Notes: a model not told the origin generated them from the sequence alone. DNA of 64,000 bases from Hymenobacter cavernae (GCF_014641455.1 NZ_BMHT01000001.1:620001-684000), one strand, 5' to 3'. Counted from the first letter of the stretch, positions 1 through 9,682 are shown. Program-made: numbers and translations.

Positions 1-1
1 G

Positions 2-916
2 ATCGGCTATGTGCGGCTCTGGGAAGCCGGGCGCATCAACCCGACGCCGTGCGTGGGTGTGGTGTACGAAACGCCGAGCACGGCCGTGGTCGACGGTGAC
101 GGTGGCCTAGGTTTGGTGGTAGCACCCAAAGCCATGAACGTGGCTCTGGAGAAAGCGCGGATAGCTGGCACAGGTTGGGTTTCGGTTAAGAACTCCAACC
201 ACTTCGGCATTGCCGGCTACCACGCCATGAAGGCGCTGGCCCACGATATGATCGGCATGGCCATGACCAATGCCAGCCCACTCGTAGCCCCTACCTATTC
301 GCTCGACCGCCTCCTGGGCACCAACCCGATTGCCGTAGCCGTGCCCGCCGGCGAGCAGCCCGACTTCGTTGCCGACTTCGCCACGACCACCGCCGCCAAC
401 GGCAAGCTCGAAATTTTGCAGCGCAAGCAGCTGCCCGCCCCCGACGGCTGGATTCAGGACAAGAACGGCCTAGGTTCCACGAACCCAAATGAGCTAAAGG
501 ACGGTGGCGCTCTGCTCCCACTCGGTGGCGAAACCGGTTCGCACAAGGGCTATTGCCTCGGTAGCATCGTGGACATTTTCTCAGCGGTGCTCTCCGGCGC
601 CAATTACGGCCCGTGGGTGCCGCCCTTCGTCGCCTTCCTCCAGCCCCCCGCCGATCCGGTGGGCCAAGGCATCGGCCACTTTTTCGGGGCCATGCGCATT
701 GATGCGTTCCGCCCGGCCGCCGAGTTCAAAGCCCACATGGACAACTGGATTTCGACTTTCCGCAACGCCCGCGCCGTGGAAGGCAAGCAGGTTCTCATTC
801 CCGGCGACCCGGAGCGCGAGATGTCCGCGCACCGGCTGCTCGACGGGATTCCACTGTTGGAGCCGGTGGTGAAGGATCTGGAAACCGTCGGCAAGAAGTT
901 CGGCCTTACCTTGTAA
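2..916 (+). CDS. Malate/L-lactate dehydrogenase family oxidoreductase (5' partial)
   Basis: This is the C-terminal 304 residues of an Ldh-family (YiaK/ComC-type) NAD(P)H-dependent 2-oxoacid oxidoreductase, which interconverts 2-hydroxy acids and 2-oxo acids in the cytoplasm. The reading frame is open to the left edge, so the true start and the N-terminal catalytic segment lie outside the window; the GTG at 11 is only an internal codon. The conserved block NSNHFGIAGYHAMKAL (about residue 65 here), the TNPIAVAVP loop and the Gly-rich GSHKGYCLG segment fit the family. A hairpin terminator follows the stop. The substrate (malate, lactate, sulfolactate or diketogulonate) cannot be told from the sequence. 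Confidence 0.85.
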   Translation: MGYVRLWEAGRINPTPCVGVVYETPSTAVVDGDGGLGLVVAPKAMNVALEKARIAGTGWVSVKNSNHFGIAGYHAMKALAHDMIGMAMTNASPLVAPTYSLDRLLGTNPIAVAVPAGEQPDFVADFATTTAANGKLEILQRKQLPAPDGWIQDKNGLGSTNPNELKDGGALLPLGGETGSHKGYCLGSIVDIFSAVLSGANYGPWVPPFVAFLQPPADPVGQGIGHFFGAMRIDAFRPAAEFKAHMDNWISTFRNARAVEGKQVLIPGDPEREMSAHRLLDGIPLLEPVVKDLETVGKKFGLTL

Positions 917-934
917 AAACCTAGGCTACGCTCA

Positions 935-972
935 CAAAAAAGCCCGACTGCTAGATCAGCAGTCGGGCTTTT
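935..972. terminator. Bidirectional terminator between convergent genes
   Basis: A perfect 12-bp stem (941-952 with 958-969) closes a 5-nt loop and is flanked by an A-run on the left and a T-run on the right. It lies between the dehydrogenase stop (916, plus) and the L,D-transpeptidase stop (991, minus), so it can serve both strands. Confidence 0.9.
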
Positions 973-990
973 CGTTTATTCAAAGTCTGG

Positions 991-1824
991 TTAGATCGTC
1001 GTCTGAGTGCCACCTAGGTAGGCGTTCATTGCCAGTTCGGTGTTCAAGTACTGCGAAGAATACGTGGGGCTCTGCCCGTTGATAAACAAGCAAGTGCCGC
1101 CGTTTACCGCGTCGATAATCTGCGCGTATTGGTCCATTGGCAGAGCCGGGCAACCTAGGCTGCGGCCCAAGCGGCCATTCTGGCGGATGAAGTCTTCGCT
1201 CACGTAGTCGGCGCCATGCATCACCACGGAGCGCATAAGGGCATTGTCGTTGTAGCCCTGGTCGACGCCCTGAAGTTTGAGCGAGCGGCCATGCTTACCC
1301 ATGTACTCGCTGTCGGTCACGTAGAAACCCAGGCTGCTCATGTTCGACTCGTTCTCGTTGGAGAAGTTGGTCGCCATGTTCTCGCCCGAGTTGTGGCCGT
1401 GAGCCACGAGCGTATGGAACAGCACCTGCTTGGTAGCCAGGTCCAGCACCCACAAACGCTTCTCGGTAGAAGGCAGGCTAAAGTCGACAACTGTCAGCAG
1501 CTGCTTGTCACCTAGCTTTTGATCTTGCTTGAGGTTGAGGTAGCCGGTCATGGCTTTCTCAAACACATCGTAGCGCAGGCCTTGCTGCTCCACGTTCAAG
1601 CTCTGATAAAGGCTATGAAGGTTCTGCTCGTAGAAAGCAGTTTGCATCTCTTTGGCCGAGGGCGTCCGCGCTTCTGTGCGCACACCCGTTGCCATCGATT
1701 TGCTGATGGGCGAAGCCAACGGCGTCGCCATGAACAACGAAGCGATGAACGGCAGCACGCGGCGCATCATCCGACGTGCGCGACGCTTATGACGCTGGCG
1801 ATGCACTACATTTGGCTTTTCCAT
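991..1824 (-). CDS. Murein L,D-transpeptidase catalytic-domain family protein
   Basis: The product (277 aa) is an exported protein of the YkuD_2 type, expected to act on peptidoglycan in the periplasm through a cysteine nucleophile. The catalytic signature is near the C-terminus: a conserved HGADYV histidine block followed by GRSLGCPALP, which holds the catalytic Cys. The ATG at 1824 is chosen because it gives a basic N-terminus (RHKRRARRMMRR) followed by a hydrophobic signal segment; the frame stays open upstream to 1980, but those residues look non-coding. There is no Shine-Dalgarno sequence, as usual in this phylum. The gene stands alone, divergent from hscA. Confidence 0.85.
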   Translation of the reverse strand: MEKPNVVHRQRHKRRARRMMRRVLPFIASLFMATPLASPISKSMATGVRTEARTPSAKEMQTAFYEQNLHSLYQSLNVEQQGLRYDVFEKAMTGYLNLKQDQKLGDKQLLTVVDFSLPSTEKRLWVLDLATKQVLFHTLVAHGHNSGENMATNFSNENESNMSSLGFYVTDSEYMGKHGRSLKLQGVDQGYNDNALMRSVVMHGADYVSEDFIRQNGRLGRSLGCPALPMDQYAQIIDAVNGGTCLFINGQSPTYSSQYLNTELAMNAYLGGTQTTI

Positions 1825-2130
1825 CTTCACTGATCGGTTTCGGTTTATTGGAAAAGGCCTCCCAGTGCCGGGAAACCATCTGATTCTTTGTACGCAAAAA
1901 ACCATCAAGCAGCTTAACTTTCCTGATGGTTTCCAGCTATTTAACCCGCATGGGCGCAAATTGATTCCCTCCTTGGCCATTCTCTCGGGCGCCGAAATAA
2001 ACCTAGGTTGCCGCTGGCAAGCGCCTACTTGGAGGTTGTTTCGTTTAAATACCTAGCTTTCATACCCTCCCGTTGGCAAGGGCCAGCGCCAGGCTGCGCG
2101 TGAAGTCTATACCTGCCGGCTTTTCTTCGC
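1825..2130 (-). other. Intergenic region with two competing stems in the leader of the L,D-transpeptidase gene
   Basis: No gene is supported here. In the minus-strand transcript one arm (1924-1934) can pair with either of two downstream arms: 1899-1907 (9 bp) or 1871-1880 (10 bp). The two pairings exclude each other because they use the same bases. An ACCTAGGT octamer lies at 1999-2006. No clear minus-strand TAnnTTTG box was found, so the transcription start is unknown. Confidence 0.4.
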
Positions 2131-2138
2131 TACTTTTG
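2131..2138 (+). promoter_or_regulatory. Bacteroidota-type -7 box upstream of hscA
   Basis: TACTTTTG matches the TAnnTTTG consensus of the Bacteroidota primary sigma factor. No convincing -33 TTG is visible at 17-21 nt upstream. The box leaves a leader of about 80 nt before the ATG at 2225. Confidence 0.5.
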
Positions 2139-2143
2139 CGGCC

Positions 2144-2186
2144 CAAAACGGTTTAAGGAATAGCCAAGTCTGGCAAAACCGTTTTG
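2144..2186 (+). other. Structured 5' leader hairpin of hscA
   Basis: An 11-bp perfect inverted repeat (2144-2154 with 2176-2186) encloses an inner 4-bp stem (2163-2166 with 2171-2174). It starts 5 nt after the -7 box and ends 38 nt before the ATG, so it would fold at the very 5' end of the mRNA. It may stabilise the mRNA or act as a regulatory leader; no known riboswitch class is recognised. Confidence 0.5.
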
Positions 2187-2224
2187 TTCACTCCGCGCGC
2201 TCCGGTGCGCCTTCTTCTATACGC

Positions 2225-4084
2225 ATGGCCAAAGTCGCAATCAACCTCTCCACCGGGAGCATTCAACAGGAAGAAATTATTGTTGGCATTGACCTAGGTA
2301 CGACCAACAGCCTAGTGGCCTACATTCACCCGGAAGGCCGCCAACCCGTGGCCATCAACGACCAGGGCCGCGGCACCATCGTGCCGTCCATAGTGCACTT
2401 CCCCGCCGATGATGCCGATCCGATCGTCGGTAACGAGGCCAGGGAGTATTTGCTCACCGATCCGCAAAACACAATTTACTCGGTGAAACGCCTGCTCGGC
2501 AAATCATACCGCGACGTGGGCGAGCACGCCGGGCATTTCGGCTATAAAATCATTGACGACAACTCCGAAGGTTTGGTAAAAATCCGGGTCGGTGACCGAT
2601 TTTACTCGCCTATCGACTTGTCAGCCGAGATTCTGAAAGAGCTACGCGCCCGCGCCGAGCACGCCCTCAAAACGCCCGTCAACCGCGCCGTCATCACGGT
2701 GCCCGCTTACTTCAACGACTCGCAGCGCCAGGCTACGCGTGATGCCGGTCGCTTAGCTGGTCTGGAGGTACTGCGCATTGTAAATGAGCCCACGGCAGCG
2801 GCACTGGCTTACGGCATCGGCCTCTCGCCCGACGAGGAAAAAACGGTGGCCGTGTACGACCTAGGTGGCGGCACCTTCGACATCAGCATTCTGCGCATTC
2901 AGCAGGGCATCTTTGAGGTGCTGAGCACCAATGGCGACACCTATCTAGGTGGCGACGACCTCGACCGCGCCATCATCGACCATTGGACGTTTGAATATCA
3001 GCTAGCCACAGTTCTGTTCAACAATGGGAATGCGCAACAGGAGCTGCGCCTGCTAGCCGAGCAAGCCAAGAAGCATCTGAGCCAGAACGACGAGTTTGTG
3101 GCGGAGTTTGCCGGCACGCGTTTGCCGCTCACTAAAGCCAAGTTCAACAGCCTCATTCAGCCGCTGGTGCAGCGCACGATTGATTCGTGCCGCCAAGCCT
3201 TGACCGACGCAAAGCTAGGTCCGAAAGACTTGGATGCGGTGCTGCTGGTTGGCGGCTCTACGCGCGTGCCGCTGGTGTACGACACGGTGTCCGAATTCTT
3301 CCAGCAGCCCGCCAACAACTCGCTCAACCCCGACGAAGTAGTTGCCTTGGGTGCCGCCATTCAGGCCGACATCTTGGCCGGCAACCGCCGCGACGTACTG
3401 CTGCTCGATGTGACGCCGCTGACCCTAGGTATCGAAACCCTGGGCGGGCTGATGGACCCCATCATCCCCCGCAACTCCAAAATCCCGACCAAAGCCGGCC
3501 GCCAGTACACGACTTCCGTGGACGGTCAGGTGAACCTGAAAATCTCGGTGTACCAAGGCGAGCGGGATTTGGTAAAAGAGAACCGCAAGCTCGCCGAATT
3601 CGACCTGCGCGGCATTCCCGCCATGCCGGCCGGCTTGCCCAAAGTGGATGTAAACTTCATCCTGAACGCCGACGGCATTCTGAAAGTTGAAGCCATCGAA
3701 TTGCGCTCAAACACCCATCAGGCCGTCGAAATTAAGCCTCAATACGGCCTCACCGACGAGCAAGTAGAGCAGATGCTGATGGATTCGCTCACCCACGCCC
3801 GCGAAGATGTAGCCGCGCGCATGGTTATCGAGGCCCGCACCGTAGCCGAGCAGATGATTTATCAGGTGGAACGCTTCATCACGAAGAACGCGGAACACCT
3901 CACCCAAGAGGAAATCACGCAAACTACCGCCCAAACCCAAAAGCTGAAAGATGCCCTTACCTCGAATGACAAGGATACCATCCTGAAAGCCGTGGACGAG
4001 CTAGAGTCGCTGACGAGCCCGTTCGCTGAGCGCGTGATGAACATCTCCATCAAGCAAGCCATGACCGGCAAGAAGATAGAATAG
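2225..4084 (+). CDS. hscA: Hsp70-family chaperone, HscA-like
   Basis: The product (619 aa) is an Hsp70 ATPase chaperone. The nucleotide-binding domain begins at GIDLGTTNSLVA (about residue 21), continues with NEPTAAALAYG and DLGGGTFDISIL (about 212), and the interdomain linker LLLDVTPLTLGIET is near 390. The short N-terminal extension before the first phosphate loop, the PSIVHFP segment, NTIYSVKRLLG and the shorter C-terminus without a Gly-rich EEVD-like tail fit HscA, the Fe-S cluster assembly chaperone, better than DnaK. No iscU, hscB or ferredoxin gene is adjacent, so an Fe-S role rests on sequence type only; a general Hsp70 role is the alternative. Five of its Leu-Gly pairs are written CTA GGT. 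Confidence 0.8.
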   Translation: MAKVAINLSTGSIQQEEIIVGIDLGTTNSLVAYIHPEGRQPVAINDQGRGTIVPSIVHFPADDADPIVGNEAREYLLTDPQNTIYSVKRLLGKSYRDVGEHAGHFGYKIIDDNSEGLVKIRVGDRFYSPIDLSAEILKELRARAEHALKTPVNRAVITVPAYFNDSQRQATRDAGRLAGLEVLRIVNEPTAAALAYGIGLSPDEEKTVAVYDLGGGTFDISILRIQQGIFEVLSTNGDTYLGGDDLDRAIIDHWTFEYQLATVLFNNGNAQQELRLLAEQAKKHLSQNDEFVAEFAGTRLPLTKAKFNSLIQPLVQRTIDSCRQALTDAKLGPKDLDAVLLVGGSTRVPLVYDTVSEFFQQPANNSLNPDEVVALGAAIQADILAGNRRDVLLLDVTPLTLGIETLGGLMDPIIPRNSKIPTKAGRQYTTSVDGQVNLKISVYQGERDLVKENRKLAEFDLRGIPAMPAGLPKVDVNFILNADGILKVEAIELRSNTHQAVEIKPQYGLTDEQVEQMLMDSLTHAREDVAARMVIEARTVAEQMIYQVERFITKNAEHLTQEEITQTTAQTQKLKDALTSNDKDTILKAVDELESLTSPFAERVMNISIKQAMTGKKIE

Positions 4085-4105
4085 CTTCTTCCAACCTAGC
4101 TTAAT

Positions 4106-4168
4106 GCCCAAAGCCCTTCTCGCAGTCAGAGCAACGTCTGTTGTTCAGCTGCAAGAAGGGCTTTGGTC
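4106..4168. terminator. Terminator hairpin between hscA and a convergent gene
   Basis: A 13-bp GC-rich stem (4108-4120 with about 4153-4165), extended inward past one mismatch, has A-rich and T-rich flanks. It lies between the hscA stop and the stop of the minus-strand gene at 4182. The loop is longer than usual for an intrinsic terminator. Confidence 0.7.
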
Positions 4169-4181
4169 GTTTTCAGGAAAG

Positions 4182-4697
4182 CTATTTCTGCTTACGCTGC
4201 GGTGCTGGAATCAAGGTGAAGTTCAGAATACGCGTGGCGGTGGAATCGCGGAAGCTGACATCGAGCAGCACCCGCGGCTTTGGCTGCAACGTGTCGCTTT
4301 TGAATGAGAATGAGTAGAAATAGCGCGTCGTCGGCCCATCACTGATGCGCATACCTAGCTTATACAACGCAATGCTTGAACCCAGCCGCTGGCCTTGCTC
4401 CACTAAGGGTTGCGCCGAAGCCTCAAACTGCCGCAACGTAACGGCCGCACTCACCTCCGGAGCCAGCAGCTGGTACGCCTGCTTGTATTGCTTCTGTAAC
4501 AAAGCAAGCAGAAACTGCCGCGCCACCTGCACCTGCGATGGCCGAGCTACCCTAGGTTCAGCGATACAAGGCTTCAACAGAAATACCAGACTTAGCACCT
4601 GCGTGAGCCCAAGCACAAGCAGGAGATATCGGTATGTGACAGGAAAAAGCTTCAACATAGTGCCAATACGCAACAAACTGCTTCCTAGCTGCTTCAC
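4182..4697 (-). CDS. Hypothetical protein with N-terminal membrane anchor
   Basis: I do not recognise the family of this 171-aa product. One hydrophobic segment (about residues 22-42, YRYLLLVLGLTQVLSLVFLL) is followed by a soluble domain with a helical start (QVARQFLLALLQKQYKQAYQLL) and a beta-rich end, a layout seen in small anchored DUF3887/NTF2-like proteins; that is a guess. Translation may start at the internal ATG at 4658 (MLKLFPV), which puts the hydrophobic segment closer to the N-terminus. It lies upstream of the DivIC-like gene on the opposite side of no obvious promoter. Confidence 0.6.
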   Translation of the reverse strand: MKQLGSSLLRIGTMLKLFPVTYRYLLLVLGLTQVLSLVFLLKPCIAEPRVARPSQVQVARQFLLALLQKQYKQAYQLLAPEVSAAVTLRQFEASAQPLVEQGQRLGSSIALYKLGMRISDGPTTRYFYSFSFKSDTLQPKPRVLLDVSFRDSTATRILNFTLIPAPQRKQK

Positions 4698-4745
4698 TCG
4701 TCACAAGTCGCAGGCTTATGAAACCTAGCTCGCGAGAAGAATGGC

Positions 4746-5060
4746 TTAGTTTTCCTCCTGCGGCACCAGGATGAAAACGTCCTCGCTGGGGCGCTTCATG
4801 ATGTACTTCTCCCGCGCAAACTTCTCCAGCAGCTCCGGGCTACTGAGCAGCTCCGCTCGGTCCTTCTTCACCGACTCAATGTTCTTCAGGTAGTAATCCC
4901 GCTCCGTTTGTAGCTCCCGCCATTTCGAGTACATCTCGTATTGCTTCACAAAATCGTTGGCGTCGAACACGAACATCCAGATCAGGAAGCCCAATCCAGT
5001 CACGAAATAGAAGCTGCGAAAGAAGCGTGGTACCCGCTGAAATAAGCCGTAAATCTCCAT
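4746..5060 (-). CDS. Septum formation initiator family protein (DivIC/FtsB-like)
   Basis: The product (104 aa) is a small bitopic membrane protein: a short cytoplasmic N-terminus, one transmembrane segment (FYFVTGLGFLIWMFVF, about residues 17-32), then a coiled coil (KWRELQTERDYYLKNIESVK) and a C-terminal LEKFAREKYIMKRPSEDVFI block typical of FtsB/DivIC proteins of the divisome. The ATG at 5060 is chosen because the longer frame to 5117 would run through the eno terminator. A -7 box ends only 8 nt upstream, so the mRNA may be leaderless or nearly so. Location next to eno matches ftsB placement in many bacteria. Confidence 0.85.
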   Translation of the reverse strand: MEIYGLFQRVPRFFRSFYFVTGLGFLIWMFVFDANDFVKQYEMYSKWRELQTERDYYLKNIESVKKDRAELLSSPELLEKFAREKYIMKRPSEDVFILVPQEEN

Positions 5061-5067
5061 AGCAGTC

Positions 5068-5075
5068 CAAATATA
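5068..5075 (-). promoter_or_regulatory. -7 box directly upstream of the DivIC-like gene
   Basis: On the minus strand the bases read TATATTTG, a match to TAnnTTTG, between the eno terminator and the ATG at 5060. Transcription would start within a few bases of the start codon. No -33 TTG is seen at the normal distance, where the terminator stem lies. Confidence 0.45.
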
Positions 5076-5078
5076 ACA

Positions 5079-5114
5079 AAACGGCTGACTCCATCTTCGT
5101 GGAGTCAGCCGTTT
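5079..5114 (-). terminator. Intrinsic terminator of eno
   Basis: A perfect 15-bp stem (5079-5093 with 5100-5114) with a 6-nt TCTTCG-type loop follows the eno stop codon by 25 nt. On the minus strand the stem ends in Ts and is followed by GTTAT. Confidence 0.92.
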
Positions 5115-5139
5115 CAATTAGCTGTGCTTTTTGCAAAAG

Positions 5140-6513
<1,374 letters not shown>

Positions 6514-6563
6514 TCAATTAACAGGGCTAACGTGTTACGCAGAATGTAGCGTTTGCCACAAAC

Positions 6564-6598
6564 AAAAAGGGACGTGCTATGCAGCACGTCCCTTTAAT
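6564..6598 (-). terminator. Terminator of the alpha operon after rplQ
   Basis: A perfect 13-bp stem (6566-6578 with 6583-6595) with a 4-nt loop lies 20 nt after the rplQ stop; on the minus strand it ends with a run of Ts. It closes the rplC-to-rplQ transcript. Confidence 0.92.
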
Positions 6599-6614
6599 TA
6601 TCTACTAGCTAGGA

Positions 6615-7199
6615 TTACGAAGCAGCTTCTTCGTCAGCAGCCTTCGCTTCATCCCGAGTTTCGCCTTCTTCAACCGTAGTTGTAGGGGTGTCTTCAGGAG
6701 CGCTAGTTTCTACTACTGCTGCCGGAGCCACTGCTTCACCAGTCGTAGCAGTTGCGTCCGTTGCTTTCTTACCACCACGACGCGAACGACGGGTAGTAGT
6801 TTTAGCTTCACCAGCATTCTTAGCTTCTAGCAGCGCTTCGTTATAATCAACCAACTCGATAACGCACATTTCGGCATTATCACCTAGACGGTTGTCACTC
6901 AACTTCAGAATGCGGGTATAGCCACCAGGGCGATTCGCAATCTTAGTAGCTACTGCATCAAATAGTTCTTTGATCGACTCTTTGTTCTGCAACGTAGCGA
7001 AGATGGTACGACGCGAGTGCGTCGTGTCGCTCTTCGACTTAGTCAGCAGCGGCTCTACGAACTTGCGCAGAGCTTTCGCCTTTGCAACAGTAGTTGTAAT
7101 ACGCTTATGCAGGATCAGAGAAGATGCCATGTTTGACAACATAGCGTTGCGGTGCGCAGCCGTGCGACCTAGGTGATTGATGGTTTTACCGTGTCTCAT
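6615..7199 (-). CDS. rplQ: 50S ribosomal protein L17 with long acidic tail
   Basis: Residues 1-120 are a canonical L17 ([20 protein letters not shown], then [20 protein letters not shown]), which sits near the polypeptide exit on the large subunit. The remaining 74 residues form a low-complexity tail: a basic patch RRSRRGGKK (about 137-145) followed by an Ala/Thr/Glu-rich acidic stretch. Typical bacterial L17 is about 120-160 aa, so this is extended. It is the last gene of the ribosomal superoperon, followed by a terminator. A possible -7 box CAAAAGTA (7218-7225, minus strand TACTTTTG) lies just upstream, so extra transcription from the spacer is possible. Confidence 0.97.
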   Translation of the reverse strand: MRHGKTINHLGRTAAHRNAMLSNMASSLILHKRITTTVAKAKALRKFVEPLLTKSKSDTTHSRRTIFATLQNKESIKELFDAVATKIANRPGGYTRILKLSDNRLGDNAEMCVIELVDYNEALLEAKNAGEAKTTTRRSRRGGKKATDATATTGEAVAPAAVVETSAPEDTPTTTVEEGETRDEAKAADEEAAS

Positions 7200-7326
7200 T
7201 TTGTATTATGCGTTTTGCAAAAGTATACGCTTGCGGATGGCAACCACGGCGGACAGTTGGTGTAACAACCATCTCATTAGAACTGCCACCCCTAGGGCGT
7301 ATTGATGTATGAATGTGTATAAAATG

Positions 7327-7391
7327 AATGTGCTGACTAGTTGATGTACTCGATGCATTAAGGCATCAGTACAAGAGCTAATCAGCACATT
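7327..7391. repeat. Long hairpin in the rpoA-rplQ spacer
   Basis: The outer 10-bp perfect stem pairs 7327-7336 with 7382-7391; inner stems pair 7345-7350 with 7368-7373 and 7352-7356 with about 7363-7367. It begins 8 nt after the rpoA stop (minus-strand direction). There is no T-run, so RNA processing or stabilisation is more likely than termination. The rest of the spacer holds no gene; a 60-codon open frame there has no family features. Confidence 0.65.
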
Positions 7392-7398
7392 TAAAACG

Positions 7399-8388
7399 CT
7401 AGTCCTCGTCGAGACGATACTTGCTTAGGTCCATACCGAAGTTTAGACCTTTTTCTTCTACGAGGTTCTCCAATTCCGTAAGAGACTTCTTACCGAAGTT
7501 GCGGAACTTCATCATGTCGCTCATATCCAGCTGCACCAAGTCACCAAGCGTTTTGATGTCGGCAGCCTTCAAGCAGTTATAAGCACGTACAGATAAGTCC
7601 ATATCCGCCAATGGCGTTTTCAGGACTTTGCGCATGTGCAGTGTTTCTTCATCAACCGTCTCCTCCTCTTCAGCTTTAGCCGTCTCGAAGGTCATCGTGT
7701 TGTCAGAGAACAACATGAAGTGTTGGATCAGGATGTTAGCAGCACCTTTTAGAGCATCTTCCGGGTGAATCGAACCATCCGTTTGGATTTCGATCAACAA
7801 GCGCTCATAGTCAGTCTTCTGCTCTACACGAGTGTTCTCAATGCTATACTTCACATTCTTGATTGGCGTGAAGATGGCATCAATAGCAATCTGGCCGAAC
7901 ACTTGGTCAGAAGGCTTATTCTCTTCAGCAGGTACGTAGCCACGCCCTTTCTGAATCGTAAATTCAAACTCTAGCTCTACGCTTGGATCAACGTGACAGA
8001 TCACTAAGTCCGGGTTTAGAACCTGGAAGCCATTGGTGAACTTGTTGATATCGCCACCTGTGAACGTGTCCTGACCTTTGATACGAACCGTGATTTTATC
8101 CTCAATGGCATCACTCGCTTTCTTGAAGCGAACTTGCTTAAGGTTCAGGATGATTTCGGACATATCCTCAATCACTCCTTCAATAGTCATGAACTCGTGC
8201 AGAACGCTAGGGGTGCGAACCGACGTAATAGCGTAGCCCTCCAGCGACGACAGCAGGATACGGCGCAATGCGTTGCCGATCGTGACGCCGTAGCCTTTCT
8301 CCAGCGGTTTGAATTCAAACGTTCCGTAAAAGTCGTCGGATTTCTCCATAACAACCTTCTCCGGCATTTGAAAAGCTAAGATTGACAT
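7399..8388 (-). CDS. rpoA: DNA-directed RNA polymerase subunit alpha
   Basis: The product (329 aa) dimerises to start RNA polymerase assembly. The N-terminal domain (about 1-235) shows the [17 protein letters not shown] segment, and the C-terminal domain (about 255-329) shows [20 protein letters not shown] and [10 protein letters not shown], which bind UP elements and activators. It lies between rpsD and rplQ as in other bacteria. The ends look normal and the length is usual for the family. Confidence 0.98.
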   Translation of the reverse strand: MSILAFQMPEKVVMEKSDDFYGTFEFKPLEKGYGVTIGNALRRILLSSLEGYAITSVRTPSVLHEFMTIEGVIEDMSEIILNLKQVRFKKASDAIEDKITVRIKGQDTFTGGDINKFTNGFQVLNPDLVICHVDPSVELEFEFTIQKGRGYVPAEENKPSDQVFGQIAIDAIFTPIKNVKYSIENTRVEQKTDYERLLIEIQTDGSIHPEDALKGAANILIQHFMLFSDNTMTFETAKAEEEETVDEETLHMRKVLKTPLADMDLSVRAYNCLKAADIKTLGDLVQLDMSDMMKFRNFGKKSLTELENLVEEKGLNFGMDLSKYRLDED

Positions 8389-8422
8389 AAATGGGGCTTT
8401 AAAAATAAAACAGGAAAAAAAT

Positions 8423-8469
8423 CGAAGTAGCCTAGGCTTCCATCTTGTCCTAGGCTAATTATTACTTCG
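8423..8469. repeat. Hairpin with two CCTAGG sites in the rpsD-rpoA spacer
   Basis: A 9-bp perfect stem (8428-8436 with 8449-8457) contains a CCTAGG palindrome in each arm; an outer stem (8423-8429 region with 8463-8469) extends into the rpsD stop codon. It resembles the other intercistronic hairpins of this operon in layout but not in loop sequence. Confidence 0.55.
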
Positions 8470-9067
8470 AATACAGCTCGACGATCAACTGCTCCTGAAT
8501 TTTCTCAGGAATCAGATCACGAGAGGGGGCATTGAGGAACTTGCCCACCATTTCCTTACCATCCCACTCTAACCAAGAGAATGCACGTGAATTACGAGCA
8601 CTCAGACTAGTTGCAATGGCTTCTAAAGACTTTGATTTCTCACGAACGCCAACTAAATCACCAGGACGTAGCTTGTAAGAAGCAATATTCACTACTTCCC
8701 CGTTTACCGTGATGTGCTTATGAAGAACCAGCTGACGAGCAGCACGACGAGTTGGAGCAACGCCTAAGCGATAGATCGTATTATCGAGACGCGACTCCAG
8801 CAAAGACAGTAGGTTTTCACCTGTGATACCAGGCATCGTAGCAGCTTTGTGGAATAGGTTCTCAAACTGCTTCTCCAACATACCGTACAAGTACTTCACC
8901 TTCTGCTTCTCCATTAACTGGATAGCATATTCAGATTGCTTCTTGCGACGGCCGCGGCCATGTTGGCCAGGAGGGTAATTCTTTTTATTGAGCGCCTTAC
9001 TTGGGCCGAAAATCGGCTCCGAGAAGCGGCGGGCAATCTTGGTTTTAGGACCAGTATAACGTGCCAT
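8462..9067 (-). CDS. rpsD: 30S ribosomal protein S4 (zinc-free form)
   Basis: The product (201 aa) nucleates 16S rRNA folding and lines the mRNA entry channel with S3 and S5. It starts [15 protein letters not shown], contains [13 protein letters not shown], and has the S4 RNA-binding domain [20 protein letters not shown] (about 95-115). There is no cysteine, so this is the C-minus form without the N-terminal zinc knuckle. It follows rpsK after a 139-bp spacer in which no gene is seen. Confidence 0.97.
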   Translation of the reverse strand: MARYTGPKTKIARRFSEPIFGPSKALNKKNYPPGQHGRGRRKKQSEYAIQLMEKQKVKYLYGMLEKQFENLFHKAATMPGITGENLLSLLESRLDNTIYRLGVAPTRRAARQLVLHKHITVNGEVVNIASYKLRPGDLVGVREKSKSLEAIATSLSARNSRAFSWLEWDGKEMVGKFLNAPSRDLIPEKIQEQLIVELYSK

Positions 9068-9206
9068 TTCGGGGATTTTGAGTTTTATTGGGGTTGAACT
9101 TTACATGCACAGCAGTCAGAGATGTACTTACCAAGGCACTTACATCAGAAAGCTGGCACCAGAAGCAAGACAACAACAGAAGGTCATTGCTCGCTTGTTC
9201 AATATA

Positions 9207-9599
9207 TCAAACGCGACGACGCTTAGGAGGGCGGCAACCGTTGTGAGGCAGCGGCGTCACATCGCGAATGGTCGTCACCTCAATTCCCACGTTTTGAAGG
9301 GTCCGGATAGCCGACTCGCGGCCGGAACCTGGTCCTTTCACAAACACCTCAGCTTTGCGCAAACCCAGATCATGAGCTACCTTACCACAATCTGTAGCTG
9401 CCATTTGAGCAGCATAAGGAGTGTTTTTCTTCGAACCACGGAAACCCATCTTGCCAGCAGATGCCCAAGAAATTACTTGGCCGTTGTTGTTGGTGATGGA
9501 AATAATGATATTGTTGAATGAGGCTTTGATATGCACTTGGCCTACTTGCTCAACAACGACAACGCGCTTTTTAGCTTTGTCTTTTCTTTTTTGTGCCAT
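9207..9599 (-). CDS. rpsK: 30S ribosomal protein S11
   Basis: The product (130 aa) forms part of the 30S platform near the mRNA exit. Family blocks are present: [32 protein letters not shown] [29 protein letters not shown] and the basic C-terminus [12 protein letters not shown]. Start and end are as expected. It lies between rpsM and rpsD in the alpha operon. Confidence 0.97.
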   Translation of the reverse strand: MAQKRKDKAKKRVVVVEQVGQVHIKASFNNIIISITNNNGQVISWASAGKMGFRGSKKNTPYAAQMAATDCGKVAHDLGLRKAEVFVKGPGSGRESAIRTLQNVGIEVTTIRDVTPLPHNGCRPPKRRRV

Positions 9600-9616
9600 T
9601 TAGTTATCGCAAAAAT

Positions 9617-9676
9617 GCGGAAGGTGTTGAAGCCTAGCTAGGTACTTGCTTTACCTAGCTAGGCTTCGATTTCCGC
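9617..9676. repeat. Long perfect hairpin in the rpsM-rpsK spacer
   Basis: A perfect 16-bp stem (9629-9644 with 9652-9667) with a 7-nt loop is extended by an outer 6-bp stem (9617-9622 with 9671-9676). Each arm holds CCTAGCTAGG. It fills most of the 83-bp spacer; the rpsK ATG follows 18 nt later on the minus strand. There is no T-run. Confidence 0.75.
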
Positions 9677-9682
9677 TACAGT

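Noticed and set aside
7206..7388. 60-codon minus-strand frame in the rpoA-rplQ spacer
   Set aside because: It runs through the long hairpin and has no conserved features; the spacer is better explained as RNA structure.
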